Shown here piece after piece: positions 24,681 to 32,755 of a DNA stretch of 42,922 bases. A program made the translations under genes and the position numbers. Numbering within the stretch: the first letter of the stretch is position 1; every line of letters starts with the position of its first letter. The notes below the pieces were generated by a model. It saw only the letters and a list, made by a program, of their open reading frames with translations. It ran no database searches and was not told where the DNA came from. The stretch covers positions 1 to 42,922 of the forward strand of contig JACTMO010000066.1 of assembly GCA_014584605.1 (NCBI GenBank), written 5' to 3'. Source of the stretch: Bacteroidota bacterium (GTDB lineage: Bacteria > Bacteroidota > Bacteroidia > Flavobacteriales_F > PHOS-HE28).

Positions 24681-25332
24681 GGACGCACGCCTTGATCCGG
24701 CCCTCAAAGTTGCCGAATTACTGCTGCAGATCAAGGCCGTGAAGCTGAGCCCCGCCAGGCCCTTCACCTGGGCCAGCGGCTGGAAGAGCCCGATCTACTG
24801 CGACAACCGCAAGACCCTCTCCTACCCGCCGGTGCGCACCTTCATCCGGCAGCAGTTCGTGCACCTGATCCAGAGCGAGTTCGGACGTCCGGACCTGATC
24901 GCCGGGGTGGCCACAGGCGGTATCGCGCACGGCATGCTGGTGGCGCACGACATGGGCCTGCCCTTCATCTATGTGCGCAGCAGCACCAAGGAGCACGGCC
25001 TGCGCAACCAGGTGGAAGGCGATGCCTCGGTGGGCCGGAGCGTGGTGGTGGTGGAGGACCTGGTGAGCACGGGCGGCAGCAGCCTGCAAGCCGTGGGTGC
25101 GCTGCGCGATGCGGGCCTGGAGGTGAAAGGCATGGTGAGCATCTTCACCTACGGATTCGACAAGGCGCGCACGGCCTTCGAGGAGGCCCGCGTGAAGATG
25201 CACGCGCTGACCAACTACAGCATCCTGCTGGACCAGGCGCTGCGCGAAGGCTACATCACCGAGAAGGACCTGGTGCCTTTGAACACCTGGCGGAAGGATC
25301 CCGCGAACTGGAACGCCGCCGTGCAGGCCTGA
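24679..25332 (+). CDS. pyrE: Orotate phosphoribosyltransferase PyrE
   Basis: 217 residues. It makes orotidine 5'-phosphate from orotate and PRPP in pyrimidine synthesis. Motifs: PFTWASGWKSPIYCDNR near the N-terminus, the orotate/PRPP region GVATGGIAHG, and the PRPP loop VVVVEDLVSTGGSS. The start gives the usual N-terminal length. It is head-to-head with the NUDIX gene with overlapping ATGs and is followed by the SRPBCC gene after 36 bp. TAGTTTCG at 24667, 4 bp before the ATG, is a weak -7 candidate that would give a nearly leaderless mRNA. Confidence 0.95.
   Translation: MDARLDPALKVAELLLQIKAVKLSPARPFTWASGWKSPIYCDNRKTLSYPPVRTFIRQQFVHLIQSEFGRPDLIAGVATGGIAHGMLVAHDMGLPFIYVRSSTKEHGLRNQVEGDASVGRSVVVVEDLVSTGGSSLQAVGALRDAGLEVKGMVSIFTYGFDKARTAFEEARVKMHALTNYSILLDQALREGYITEKDLVPLNTWRKDPANWNAAVQA
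24705..24734 (-). promoter_or_regulatory. Candidate Bacteroidota promoter for the NUDIX gene, inside pyrE
   Basis: On the minus strand a TTG (24734-24732) is followed after 19 bp by CAACTTTG (24712-24705), one base off TAnnTTTG and with near-consensus spacing for sigma-ABfr promoters. It lies about 25 bp before the NUDIX start and within the first codons of pyrE, where the promoter must be if the overlapping starts are right. Confidence 0.35.
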
Positions 25333-25368
25333 GCCGGTGCGACGGAACGTGCGGACGGAACGAACCCC

Positions 25369-25779
25369 ATGGGCATGACACGCATCGAAAGCAAGCAGGT
25401 GACCATCGGCCGCACGCCGGGCGAGCTGCACACCTTCCTCCAGGACATGAACAACTTCCAGCAGCTGCTGCCGAAGGACCGGATCAGCGACTGGAAGAGC
25501 GACGGCCGCTCTTGCTCCTTCAAGGTGCAGGGCGCGGCCACCATCGGGCTGGAGCTGGCGGGGGGCGAAGCGCCGGGCCTGGTGCGCATGAAGGCCACCG
25601 ACCGCAGCCCCTTCCCCTTCACGCTGGACGTGCATCTGCAGCAGAGCGACGGCGGCGCCACCCGGGCCTGGCAAGTGTTCGAGGCGGACCTCAACCCCAT
25701 CATCAAGATGATGGTGGAGACCCCGCTGCGCAACCTGTTCGACCACATCGCCGACCGGATGGTGGCGCTGCACGGCTGA
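25369..25779 (+). CDS. SRPBCC (START-like) family protein
   Basis: 136 residues. The pattern fits the polyketide cyclase/START-like fold: N-terminal strand TRIESKQVTIGRTPGELHTFL, central beta-strands, and a long C-terminal helix LNPIIKMMVETPLRNLFDHIADRM. No catalytic residue stands out. In Bacteroidota such a gene commonly follows pyrE, so I read it as a conserved neighbour and not as a tailoring enzyme of the NRPS-PKS pathway, despite the family name. Next gene starts 16 bp later. Confidence 0.75.
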   Translation: MGMTRIESKQVTIGRTPGELHTFLQDMNNFQQLLPKDRISDWKSDGRSCSFKVQGAATIGLELAGGEAPGLVRMKATDRSPFPFTLDVHLQQSDGGATRAWQVFEADLNPIIKMMVETPLRNLFDHIADRMVALHG

Positions 25780-25795
25780 GCGCCGGGCGACGACG

Positions 25796-27616
25796 ATGGC
25801 CTCCCGCCGCGATCGCGATCGGTACAACGACGCCAAGCCGGCCAAGCTGGACCGCACGACGCTGCGCAAGGCCCTGCGGCTCTTCCGGTACCTGCGCCCG
25901 CACCGTTGGGCCTTCGCCGCCGGCATGGTCTTCCTGCTCGGCACCAGCACCCTGAGCCTGGTGTTCCCCGGCCTGATGGGCAGGCTGATCGACTCCACCA
26001 AGGGCCCTTCGTCCTTCAGCGCGCCCCTGCTGGACCTCACCGACACGGACAGCATCTTCCTGCTGCTGCTGCTGACCTTCGCCGTGCAGGCCGTGCTGGG
26101 CTACTTCCGGATCTTCCTGTTCGCGCACGTCACCGAGCACATGCTGGCCGATCTGCGGCGCGACACCTACGCACATCTGCTGCGCCAGCCCATGACCTTC
26201 TTCGCACGGCGGCGCGTGGGGGAGATCAACAGCCGCCTGAGCGCCGACACGGCCCTGCTGCAGGACACCTTCACCACCACGCTGGCCGAGCTGGTGCGGC
26301 AGGTCATCATCATCGCGGCGGGCCTGGTGCTGCTGGCGCGCCTGTCGCCCGAGCTCACCCTCACCATGCTCGCCTCGGTGCCCGCGGTGGTGCTGGTGGC
26401 CGTGCTCTTCGGCCGCTTCATCGGCCGCCTCAGCCGGCAGGTGCAGGACCGCATCGCCGACACCAACGTGATCGTGGACGAGACCCTTCAGGGCATCCAG
26501 AGCGTGAAGGCCTTCGCCAACGAGGCGTGGGAGATCGCCCGCTACGGCCGCAGCGTGCTCGCGGCACGGGCGCTGGCCATGCGCGGGGCCCGGTGGCGCG
26601 GCGCCCTGGTGTCCTTCATCATCCTGTGCATGTTCGGCGCCATCGTGCTGGTGGTGTGGCGCGGGGTGAACCTGCAGCGCGAGGGGCTGCTCACCAACGG
26701 CGAGCTCGTCACCTTCATCCTGTACAGCGTGTTCGTGGGCGCCAGCATCGGCAGCGTGCCCGAGCAGGTCAACACGGTGCTGAAGGCCATCGGCGCCACC
26801 GAGCGGCTGATGGACCTGCACGACGAGGTGGGCGAGCCGGTGAGCCTGGCCCCCCGCAAGGAACGCACCGGGCTGCGCGGCCGCATCGCCTTCGAGGGTG
26901 TGAGCTTCCACTACGACACACGCCCGGATGTGCCCGTGCTGCGCAACGTGTCGTTCACCGCCGAGCCGGGCCAGCGCATCGCCCTGGTGGGCCCCAGCGG
27001 CGCCGGCAAGAGCACCATCGCCGCGCTGGTGCTGCGCTTCTACGACCCGGTGCAGGGCATGGTGCGCATCGACGACCGCGACGCGCGGACGTACGACCTC
27101 ACGGCGTTGCGCGACCGCATGGCCATCGTGCCCCAGGAGGTGCTGCTCTTCGGGGGCAGCATCCGCGAGAACATCGCCTACGGCCGCCCCGACGCCACCG
27201 ATGCCGAGGTGGAGGCCGCCGCCCGCCGCGCCAACGCGCACGACTTCATCACCTCCTTCCCCGAGGGCTATGCCACCGTGGTGGGCGAACGCGGCATCCA
27301 GCTCAGCGGCGGCCAGCGACAGCGCATCGCCATCGCCCGGGCCCTGCTGAAGGACCCCGCCATCCTGATCCTCGACGAGGCCACCAGCGCGCTGGACAGC
27401 GAGAGCGAGCGCCTGGTGCAGGAGGCCCTCGAGGAGCTGATGAAAGGCCGCACGAGCCTGGTGATCGCCCACCGCCTCAGCACCATCCGCGACGCCGACC
27501 GCATCCTGGTGCTCGACAAGGGCGTGATCGCCGAAAGCGGCACCCATGGCGAACTGATCGCCAATGGCGACGGGCTGTACCACTCACTGAGCCGTGTGCA
27601 GCTCAGCGAGGCGTGA
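25796..27616 (+). CDS. ABC exporter, fused membrane and ATPase half-transporter (MsbA/multidrug type)
   Basis: 606 residues. The N-terminal part (about 30-330) has the six hydrophobic helices of a type I exporter; the C-terminal ATPase has Walker A GPSGAGKST, the signature LSGGQRQRIAIARALL, Walker B ILILDEATSALDSES and the His switch in VIAHRLSTIRDADRI. It would work as a homodimer exporting a lipid or drug-like substrate. It follows pyrE and the SRPBCC gene and is 6.5 kb from the NRPS operon, so a role in product export is possible but not supported by co-transcription. A decayed copy of its last 23 codons lies at 30184-30252. Confidence 0.92.
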   Translation: MASRRDRDRYNDAKPAKLDRTTLRKALRLFRYLRPHRWAFAAGMVFLLGTSTLSLVFPGLMGRLIDSTKGPSSFSAPLLDLTDTDSIFLLLLLTFAVQAVLGYFRIFLFAHVTEHMLADLRRDTYAHLLRQPMTFFARRRVGEINSRLSADTALLQDTFTTTLAELVRQVIIIAAGLVLLARLSPELTLTMLASVPAVVLVAVLFGRFIGRLSRQVQDRIADTNVIVDETLQGIQSVKAFANEAWEIARYGRSVLAARALAMRGARWRGALVSFIILCMFGAIVLVVWRGVNLQREGLLTNGELVTFILYSVFVGASIGSVPEQVNTVLKAIGATERLMDLHDEVGEPVSLAPRKERTGLRGRIAFEGVSFHYDTRPDVPVLRNVSFTAEPGQRIALVGPSGAGKSTIAALVLRFYDPVQGMVRIDDRDARTYDLTALRDRMAIVPQEVLLFGGSIRENIAYGRPDATDAEVEAAARRANAHDFITSFPEGYATVVGERGIQLSGGQRQRIAIARALLKDPAILILDEATSALDSESERLVQEALEELMKGRTSLVIAHRLSTIRDADRILVLDKGVIAESGTHGELIANGDGLYHSLSRVQLSEA

Positions 27617-27619
27617 TAG

Positions 27620-27658
27620 TTCCAGGGGTTCCCCTCAACCGGCAACCTGGCCCTGGAA
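27620..27658 (+). terminator. Weak stem-loop after the ABC exporter
   Basis: TTCCAGGG (27620-27627) pairs perfectly with CCCTGGAA (27651-27658) across a 23-base loop, starting 3 bp after the stop. No T-tract follows. It may slow transcription or mark a recombination junction. Confidence 0.25.
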
Positions 27659-27695
27659 GGTGCGTCTATTCCTTGGACCTATCCCTTGCTGCCCA

Positions 27696-28775
27696 ATGAA
27701 ACACATCATCAGCGCTTTGGTGCTTCATGGAATGGCAACCGGGGCCATGGCGCAATTCCCTCCGGCCACGGTGCAATGGATGGTGATGCTGCCTTACGGC
27801 AGTGATCAGGAGGTCCCCGCCCACATTGCAGTGGACCACGACACCACCTATTGGATGGTCCGCGACGACAACATGACATGGACCACCCAGGACGGTGTGA
27901 TCCGCAGGTATGACCCGAACGGACTGGCACTGAACGGCTATTACCCGGAAGTGCGCTCCATCGGCTGCAACGCAAGCTTGGACCGGCCCATCGATTTCCT
28001 GGTGCGCAACGATTCCATCTGGGGTATCTCCTATTGGCAGTACTTGGGCGGCTCACCGCAGGACATCACCTTCTGCGCACAAGGGCCCGGTGACTACCAC
28101 TGGTCCCCCGATGCGAATGCGAACGGCCCGGACCTCTGGGACCGTGCCACGGCCATGGCCGTGAAAGGGGCGGACCAATTCGTACTGGCCATGCACCAGG
28201 TCAATGCGACCGTGGCCGATGGCCGGTTGATCCGCATCGGCATCAACGGCGACGCGATCTGGGATGAACAATTGCCTATCGCCAACTATGGCGAAACCCA
28301 CGCCTTGGTGATGATGCCCGGCGATTCACTGGGCGTGGCCGCCTTCCCCCTGTTGCATTGGTTCCAAACCGCCACCGGAGCCTACAGTTCCACCGATACG
28401 CTCTACAGCGGGGCGGCAAGTCCCGGAAGGATCATTCATGCCGGGAACGCCTTGTATTGGGCCGCACAGGACAGCGGAACCGTGCGCTACGGCAAGCTGG
28501 ACGATAACGGCTCCCCTGTTTGGACGGGAACGGCCCCGGGCATCACGGTGATGGCCCTTGCCGTGGACGACCAGCAACGCTTGTGGATCGGCGGTAGCGC
28601 CAACGGCGAAGGCAAGGTGATCAAGGTGGAGGCCGATGGCGTGTTGAACGGCACATACACCTTCGGGGCATCCATCACGGACCTCGATTTCTCCAACGGC
28701 AGGCTCAGCTTCACCGGCCGCTGGCTGGCGAACGATCCCGCCACTTACCTCATCAACACCATCCCCCAGCCATGA
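27696..28775 (+). CDS. Secreted beta-propeller-like protein without sorting domain
   Basis: 359 residues with a signal peptide (MKHIISALVLHGMATGAMAQ). The rest is beta-rich with repeated W/Y-containing segments of the kind seen in propeller proteins; no enzyme motif. It ends at LINTIPQP and has no T9SS C-terminal domain. The segment GASITDLDFSNGRLSFTGRW followed by DPATYLI aligns with the same region of the next gene, so the two are paralogues and this copy stops where the other continues into its sorting domain. Stop and next start overlap (ATGA). Function unknown. Codon use looks slightly less GC-biased than in flanking housekeeping genes. Confidence 0.75.
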   Translation: MKHIISALVLHGMATGAMAQFPPATVQWMVMLPYGSDQEVPAHIAVDHDTTYWMVRDDNMTWTTQDGVIRRYDPNGLALNGYYPEVRSIGCNASLDRPIDFLVRNDSIWGISYWQYLGGSPQDITFCAQGPGDYHWSPDANANGPDLWDRATAMAVKGADQFVLAMHQVNATVADGRLIRIGINGDAIWDEQLPIANYGETHALVMMPGDSLGVAAFPLLHWFQTATGAYSSTDTLYSGAASPGRIIHAGNALYWAAQDSGTVRYGKLDDNGSPVWTGTAPGITVMALAVDDQQRLWIGGSANGEGKVIKVEADGVLNGTYTFGASITDLDFSNGRLSFTGRWLANDPATYLINTIPQP

Positions 28776-30151
28776 ACAGGAGCGTCGCATTCATCGTAGC
28801 GGCCGTGATGCTGTTGGCGGATGCTTCCGGCCTGCAGGCCCAGACCGCACTAACACCCGCCTGGGTCCATCAATGGAACTTCGGCCAGGACCCTTTGCCG
28901 GGGCTCTATGCCCCCCCTTCCAAGGACAACCACGTCATGGTGGACCCGGTAACCGGTCTGGTCCATTGCACCATCAGCGATGAACCGGGGGCCTTCTCCA
29001 TTTGGAATGAACTTCTGTACACGTTCGATCCGCAGGGAACCGACCTGACCCCGGTACAGCCACCGGTGGTGGGCAATGTGCCGGAGGCCTATTACCCGGG
29101 TATCCTGTTCAATGGACATGCCACGTTCGAATCCGATGTCTACGACGGGAGTTTCATCGCGGCACACGCATTTACCCAAGTCCAGACCGGGAATTGGGCA
29201 ACCTATGCTTCCTTCGGCACGATCGGCGGCTTGCATGGCATGGCATCCATGGAGCTTCCGGCCCCGGGTCCAACAGCCTTCCAAGTCACCCTTGGCGATG
29301 GCGGATATGTGTTAAGCTCCTCGACAGGCTTGGTCGGCTTGAACCCCGAAGGCTGGCCCATTTGGCGGGATCCCGCCGGGCCCGGAGTGCAGGACGTACA
29401 CATGCAGGACGGAACGGCGTGGGCTTTGCTCGCCGACGGGCAAGTGGAACGGATCGACATGGCCACGGGGGTAGTGCTGCCGGGCATCACGGCAACCGTC
29501 ACCGGGCAACGCCTCCTTGTTGGGCAGGATCAATTCTTCGGCGTGGAGGACCTTTACAACGGAAATGCGGAGGTGACCGGATTCGACGGGCAAGGCAACG
29601 TGGTGTACAACACGAACGTAGCCTTCGGCTCCAACGGAACAGTGACGGACGCGGTCCTGGACAACATGGGCAGGGTTTGGATCACCTTTACCGAGACGGA
29701 CCTGAACGGTGCACCGATCACCGGGTTCCTGGCGGGGATCGGGGCGGACGGCACCGCACATGGGCCATGGACCTACGGCGCGAGCATGAACAGCATCGCA
29801 TGTGATGCCGGGCAACTGTACATCACCGGAAGGGTCAACATCACCGACACCGATACCTATCTGATCGGCGTGGACATGGGTATCGCCATGACCACTGCTG
29901 ACGAGGAAGTGAGCAAAACCACATTCGACGTGTGGCCCAATCCGACCAGGGATGAAATGCACTTCCTGTCAAATGCGAACATCCAAAAGATCGAACTGCT
30001 TGATGCCTCTGGCCGTGTGGTACGAAGTTGGTCCGATAAGCAGCGCTTGGCCGCTGGTGCATTGGACCTTTCCTGCACAGCGCCCGGTCACTATGTAGTA
30101 CGGGCCCTCTCATTACGAGGAGTTTCCACGGCTTCCATCCTGATCCAGTAG
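28772..30151 (+). CDS. Secreted protein with T9SS C-terminal sorting domain
   Basis: 459 residues. Signal peptide MNRSVAFIVAAVMLLADASG; long beta-rich middle; C-terminal type A sorting domain of about 80 residues with DVWPNPTRDEMHF, IELLDASGRVVRSW and APGHYVVRALS. The protein should cross the outer membrane by T9SS and be released or surface-anchored. It is a paralogue of the preceding gene, translated from an overlapping ATGA. No catalytic motif is visible; a propeller fold is an inference. It is followed by the 69-bp exporter remnant. Confidence 0.85.
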   Translation: MNRSVAFIVAAVMLLADASGLQAQTALTPAWVHQWNFGQDPLPGLYAPPSKDNHVMVDPVTGLVHCTISDEPGAFSIWNELLYTFDPQGTDLTPVQPPVVGNVPEAYYPGILFNGHATFESDVYDGSFIAAHAFTQVQTGNWATYASFGTIGGLHGMASMELPAPGPTAFQVTLGDGGYVLSSSTGLVGLNPEGWPIWRDPAGPGVQDVHMQDGTAWALLADGQVERIDMATGVVLPGITATVTGQRLLVGQDQFFGVEDLYNGNAEVTGFDGQGNVVYNTNVAFGSNGTVTDAVLDNMGRVWITFTETDLNGAPITGFLAGIGADGTAHGPWTYGASMNSIACDAGQLYITGRVNITDTDTYLIGVDMGIAMTTADEEVSKTTFDVWPNPTRDEMHFLSNANIQKIELLDASGRVVRSWSDKQRLAAGALDLSCTAPGHYVVRALSLRGVSTASILIQ

Positions 30152-30183
30152 CCCTTGGCCGCCAGCAGTGTCGCCGTCGCTGG

Positions 30184-30252
30184 GGCAAGCTGATCGCCAA
30201 CACCGCCGGGCACTACCACTCGCTGATCCGTGTGCAGCTGAGCGAGGCGTGA
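30184..30252 (+). pseudogene. Remnant of an ABC exporter 3' end
   Basis: These 69 bases (GKLIANTAGHYHSLIRVQLS then EA and TGA) align without gaps to the last 69 bases of the intact exporter (27548-27616; GELIANGDGLYHSLSRVQLS then EA), 58 of 69 identical by eye. Several changes are synonymous third-position changes, so the copy diverged while coding or came from a related gene. Nothing upstream continues the homology. Confidence 0.75.
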
Positions 30253-30264
30253 TCAGGGTCCGCA

Positions 30265-30873
30265 CTAAAACCGCACTTCAACCACCTTCTTGGTGGCGAA
30301 GAAGTCCTCCTCGAAAACGCGCGACAGCTCGTGCACGCGGTAGCGCTGCTTCACGGGCAGCAGCTCGTCGGCCAGCTCGCCGCCCTTGAGGTAGAAGAGC
30401 CGGCCCTCCCCTTTCGGCACCAGGTGCTTGGTCATGCGTAGGAACTCGGGCAGGGTGGTCACGGCGCGGCTCACGATCGCGTCGTAGCGCTGCCGGTGGT
30501 CCTCGCTGCGCACCTGTTCGGCGGTGCAGTTGGTGAGCCCCAGGCCCGCGATGACGCCCTGCACCGCCGCGATCTTCTTGCCGATGCCGTCGATGCCGTG
30601 GAAGGTGCACTGCGGGAACATGATCGCCAGCGGTACCAGCGGGAAGCCGCCGCCGGTGCCGACATCGACGATGCGGCTGCCCTTCTTGAATTGCACCACC
30701 TTGGCGATGCCGAGCGAATGCAGGATGTGCCGCTCATGGAGGTGCTCGAAGTCCTTGCGCGAGATGAGGTTCACCCGCGCATTCCATTCCGCATACAGTG
30801 GGCCCAGGAGCGCGAACTGGTCGCGCTGCCTCGCGGAGAGGTCGGGGAAGTACTTGGTAAGCAGGCTCGGCAT
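30265..30873 (-). CDS. rsmG: 16S rRNA (guanine527-N7)-methyltransferase RsmG
   Basis: 202 residues. It methylates G527 of 16S rRNA using S-adenosylmethionine. Family motifs: NLISRKDFEHLHERHILHSL, the SAM loop IVDVGTGGGFPLVPLAI, GIDGIGKKIAAVQ, and SRAVTTLPEFL. Length is typical. Its start codon lies in the last unit of an 8-bp CATG array, which offers several alternative ATGs in different frames; the ATG at 30873 gives the expected N-terminus. It follows the sigma factor gene in the same direction after 60 bp. Confidence 0.95.
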   Translation of the reverse strand: MPSLLTKYFPDLSARQRDQFALLGPLYAEWNARVNLISRKDFEHLHERHILHSLGIAKVVQFKKGSRIVDVGTGGGFPLVPLAIMFPQCTFHGIDGIGKKIAAVQGVIAGLGLTNCTAEQVRSEDHRQRYDAIVSRAVTTLPEFLRMTKHLVPKGEGRLFYLKGGELADELLPVKQRYRVHELSRVFEEDFFATKKVVEVRF

Positions 30874-30914
30874 GCGGGCATGCGGTCATGCGCCCATGTG
30901 CACATGCTCGCATG
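30871..30914. repeat. CATGNNNN array, six units with exact 8-bp period
   Basis: CATG occurs at 30871, 30879, 30887, 30895, 30903 and 30911, exactly 8 bp apart, with varying bases between. The first contains the rsmG start codon (minus strand). CATG is its own reverse complement, so the pattern is identical on both strands. It fills most of the 60-bp gap between the sigma factor gene and rsmG. Confidence 0.85.
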
Positions 30915-30933
30915 GTCACACGGGCGCTTGCGC

Positions 30934-31542
30934 TCAGATGGCCTCCTTGCTGTTGTTCAGCATGTTCATCAGGAACTCCCGGGCGCGGAAGAGCTGCGCC
31001 TTGACGGTCCCCAGCGGCAGGTCGAGCTCCTCGGCGATCTCCTCGTAGCTGTACTCCTTGTAGTAGCGCAGCTCGATGAGGGTGCGGTAGCGGGGCTTGA
31101 GCTTGTCCACCACCTCCCTCATCACGGCGCTCTTCTGGTCGCGGATCACCACATCGGCCGGGTCCGGGCCGTGGCTGCGGATCTCGATCGTCATCTCATC
31201 CCCGTCGTCGGTGCCGATGGGGTTGTCGATGGACAGGGTCTTCTTCTTCTGCTTGCGGATCCAGTCGATGCAGTTGTTGGAGGCGATCTTGAAGAGCCAG
31301 GTGCTGAAGGCGTAGTTCGGCGTGTACTGCTTCAACCGGTTGAAGGCCTTGCCGAAGGCCTCGATGGTGAGGTCCTCCGCGTCGTCCTTGTTGTTGATCA
31401 TCTTCAACAACATGAAGTAGATGGAGTCGCGGTAACGACCCATCAACTCGGCGTACGCCTTCTGGTCGCCCTTGTCCACGGCACGGCGCACGAGCAGATA
31501 GTCGTGTCGTGCCTTCTCGGAGAGGTTCTCGTTCACTTCCAT
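30934..31542 (-). CDS. ECF-type RNA polymerase sigma factor
   Basis: 202 residues. Region 2 is seen in ELMGRYRDSIYFMLLKMI, DAEDLTIEAFGKAFNRL and FSTWLFKIASNNCIDWIRKQ; region 4 in LKPRYRTLIELRYYKEYSYE and EIAEELDLPLGTVKAQLFRA. A charged linker of about 40 residues joins them. No anti-sigma gene is adjacent. It overlaps the upstream glycosyltransferase gene by 10 bp and is followed by rsmG, so it is read as part of a housekeeping-type operon, not as a cell-surface signalling FecI/FecR pair. Its regulon is unknown. Confidence 0.93.
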   Translation of the reverse strand: MEVNENLSEKARHDYLLVRRAVDKGDQKAYAELMGRYRDSIYFMLLKMINNKDDAEDLTIEAFGKAFNRLKQYTPNYAFSTWLFKIASNNCIDWIRKQKKKTLSIDNPIGTDDGDEMTIEIRSHGPDPADVVIRDQKSAVMREVVDKLKPRYRTLIELRYYKEYSYEEIAEELDLPLGTVKAQLFRAREFLMNMLNNSKEAI

Positions 31543-32636
31543 CGGCGGGGCTTGATGACCAGGGTGCTGACGTAGATCAACGGTTCCAAAACTAAGAACA
31601 GCCATTCCAGGGGCAGTGCAAGGATGAGCAGCAGGGGGCCGGCCCCCAGGCGGTGCATGGCGAGCAGGGTGACGGGCAGGAAGGCGCCGACCTTGACGGC
31701 CAGCCCGACGGCGGCCTCGCGCCAGGCTCCCATGGCGAAGAGGGCCGCACATGCGCACCAGAAGACCATGCGGGCCAGGGGCAGCAGGGCCAGCAGCAGC
31801 TGGTGACCGGGCCGATAGTAGCGGGCCGTGGTGTAGTGGCGCCGCTTGCGGCGCACCCAGGTGGCCAGGCCCTCGGTGGCCCGTGTGACCATGAAGGTCC
31901 CGGGATCGGCCACGGCGGCGGTGTTGCGCGCACGGGCCACCTCGTTGATGAACAGGTCGTCGTCGCCGCTCATGAGGTGGTGGTGGCGGCGCGGCCCCCG
32001 GGCGTTGAAGAACACCTCGTGCGTATAGCCCAGGTTGCGGCCCACGCCCATGTACGGCAGGCCGGCCCGCGCGAAGGCGATGAACTGCACGGCCTTGGCG
32101 GTGCCGTCGTACCGCTCCAGCAGGTTGGTGAGGCCGGGGCGCCGCTCGTAGGGGCTGTGGCCGATGACGATGTGCCGCCGCTCGCTGAAGCCGCTGGCCA
32201 TGTGGGAGATCCACTCGCGCCCCACCGGCCGACAGTCGGCGTCGGTGAGCAGGATGTGCGGGTGCCGGGCCGCACGCACGCCCACGCCCACGGCGATCTT
32301 CTTGCCGTAGCTGAACTTCTCGTCGGCCTGGATGTTCACCGTCCGCAGGCGCGGGAAGCGCGGCTTCATCCACTCCAGCACCTCGCCGGTGAGGTCCTGG
32401 CTCCGATCGTTCACCACCACCACCTCGAACTCGGCGTGGTCCTGCTCCATGAGCTCGGGGATGAGCTTCTCCAGAGCGGGCGCCTCGTTGCGCGCGCAGA
32501 TCACCACGCTCACGGGAAGGTCGCGGTCGGGCTTCACCCGCTGGTTGCGGAAGGCCAGGCGGCTGAAGATGAACGCGTGGAAGAAGAACAGCACGGCGAG
32601 CGCGCCGCCCATCGCGAACACGAGCGTCTGGACCAT
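31533..32636 (-). CDS. Membrane-anchored family 2 glycosyltransferase
   Basis: 367 residues. N-terminal membrane segment (LVFAMGGALAVLFFFHAFIF), GT-A domain with VSVVICARNEAPALEKLIPE, the metal-binding ILLTDADCRP, a later SGDDDLFINEVA acceptor motif, and two or three C-terminal membrane segments (LLLALLPLARMVFW, LLLILALPLEWLFLV). It should add sugars to a lipid-linked or surface glycan at the inner membrane; the substrate is unknown. It overlaps the sigma factor start by 10 bp, and is divergent from tgt. TAGCTTCG on the minus strand at 32651-32658 is a weak -7 candidate. Confidence 0.9.
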   Translation of the reverse strand: MVQTLVFAMGGALAVLFFFHAFIFSRLAFRNQRVKPDRDLPVSVVICARNEAPALEKLIPELMEQDHAEFEVVVVNDRSQDLTGEVLEWMKPRFPRLRTVNIQADEKFSYGKKIAVGVGVRAARHPHILLTDADCRPVGREWISHMASGFSERRHIVIGHSPYERRPGLTNLLERYDGTAKAVQFIAFARAGLPYMGVGRNLGYTHEVFFNARGPRRHHHLMSGDDDLFINEVARARNTAAVADPGTFMVTRATEGLATWVRRKRRHYTTARYYRPGHQLLLALLPLARMVFWCACAALFAMGAWREAAVGLAVKVGAFLPVTLLAMHRLGAGPLLLILALPLEWLFLVLEPLIYVSTLVIKPRRWK

Positions 32637-32743
32637 GGAGAGGATGGCAGCGAAGCTACCGGGCTCACCCGCACCGCCCCTTTCCGGCCGGGGCCGGTTA
32701 TGAACAGGTGCTCGGGGGCAAGTGGCGCGCGGCCCGGGGGCCC

Positions 32744-32751
32744 CATCTTTG
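32744..32751 (+). promoter_or_regulatory. Candidate -7 element (CATCTTTG) directly before tgt
   Basis: CATCTTTG, one base from the strong Bacteroidota form TATCTTTG, ends 4 bp before the GTG start of tgt. Transcription would start at or near the GTG, giving a leaderless mRNA. No clear -33 element. Confidence 0.4.
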
Positions 32752-32755
32752 CGCC

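Noticed and set aside
25369..25779. SRPBCC protein as a polyketide cyclase of the NRPS-PKS pathway
   Set aside because: It lies 6 kb away in a conserved pyrE neighbourhood, and the predicted product has no poly-beta-keto chain to cyclise.
25796..27616. ABC exporter as dedicated exporter of the NRPS-PKS product
   Set aside because: It is separated by an oppositely oriented helicase and NUDIX gene and a run of housekeeping genes; only the generic exporter type would fit.
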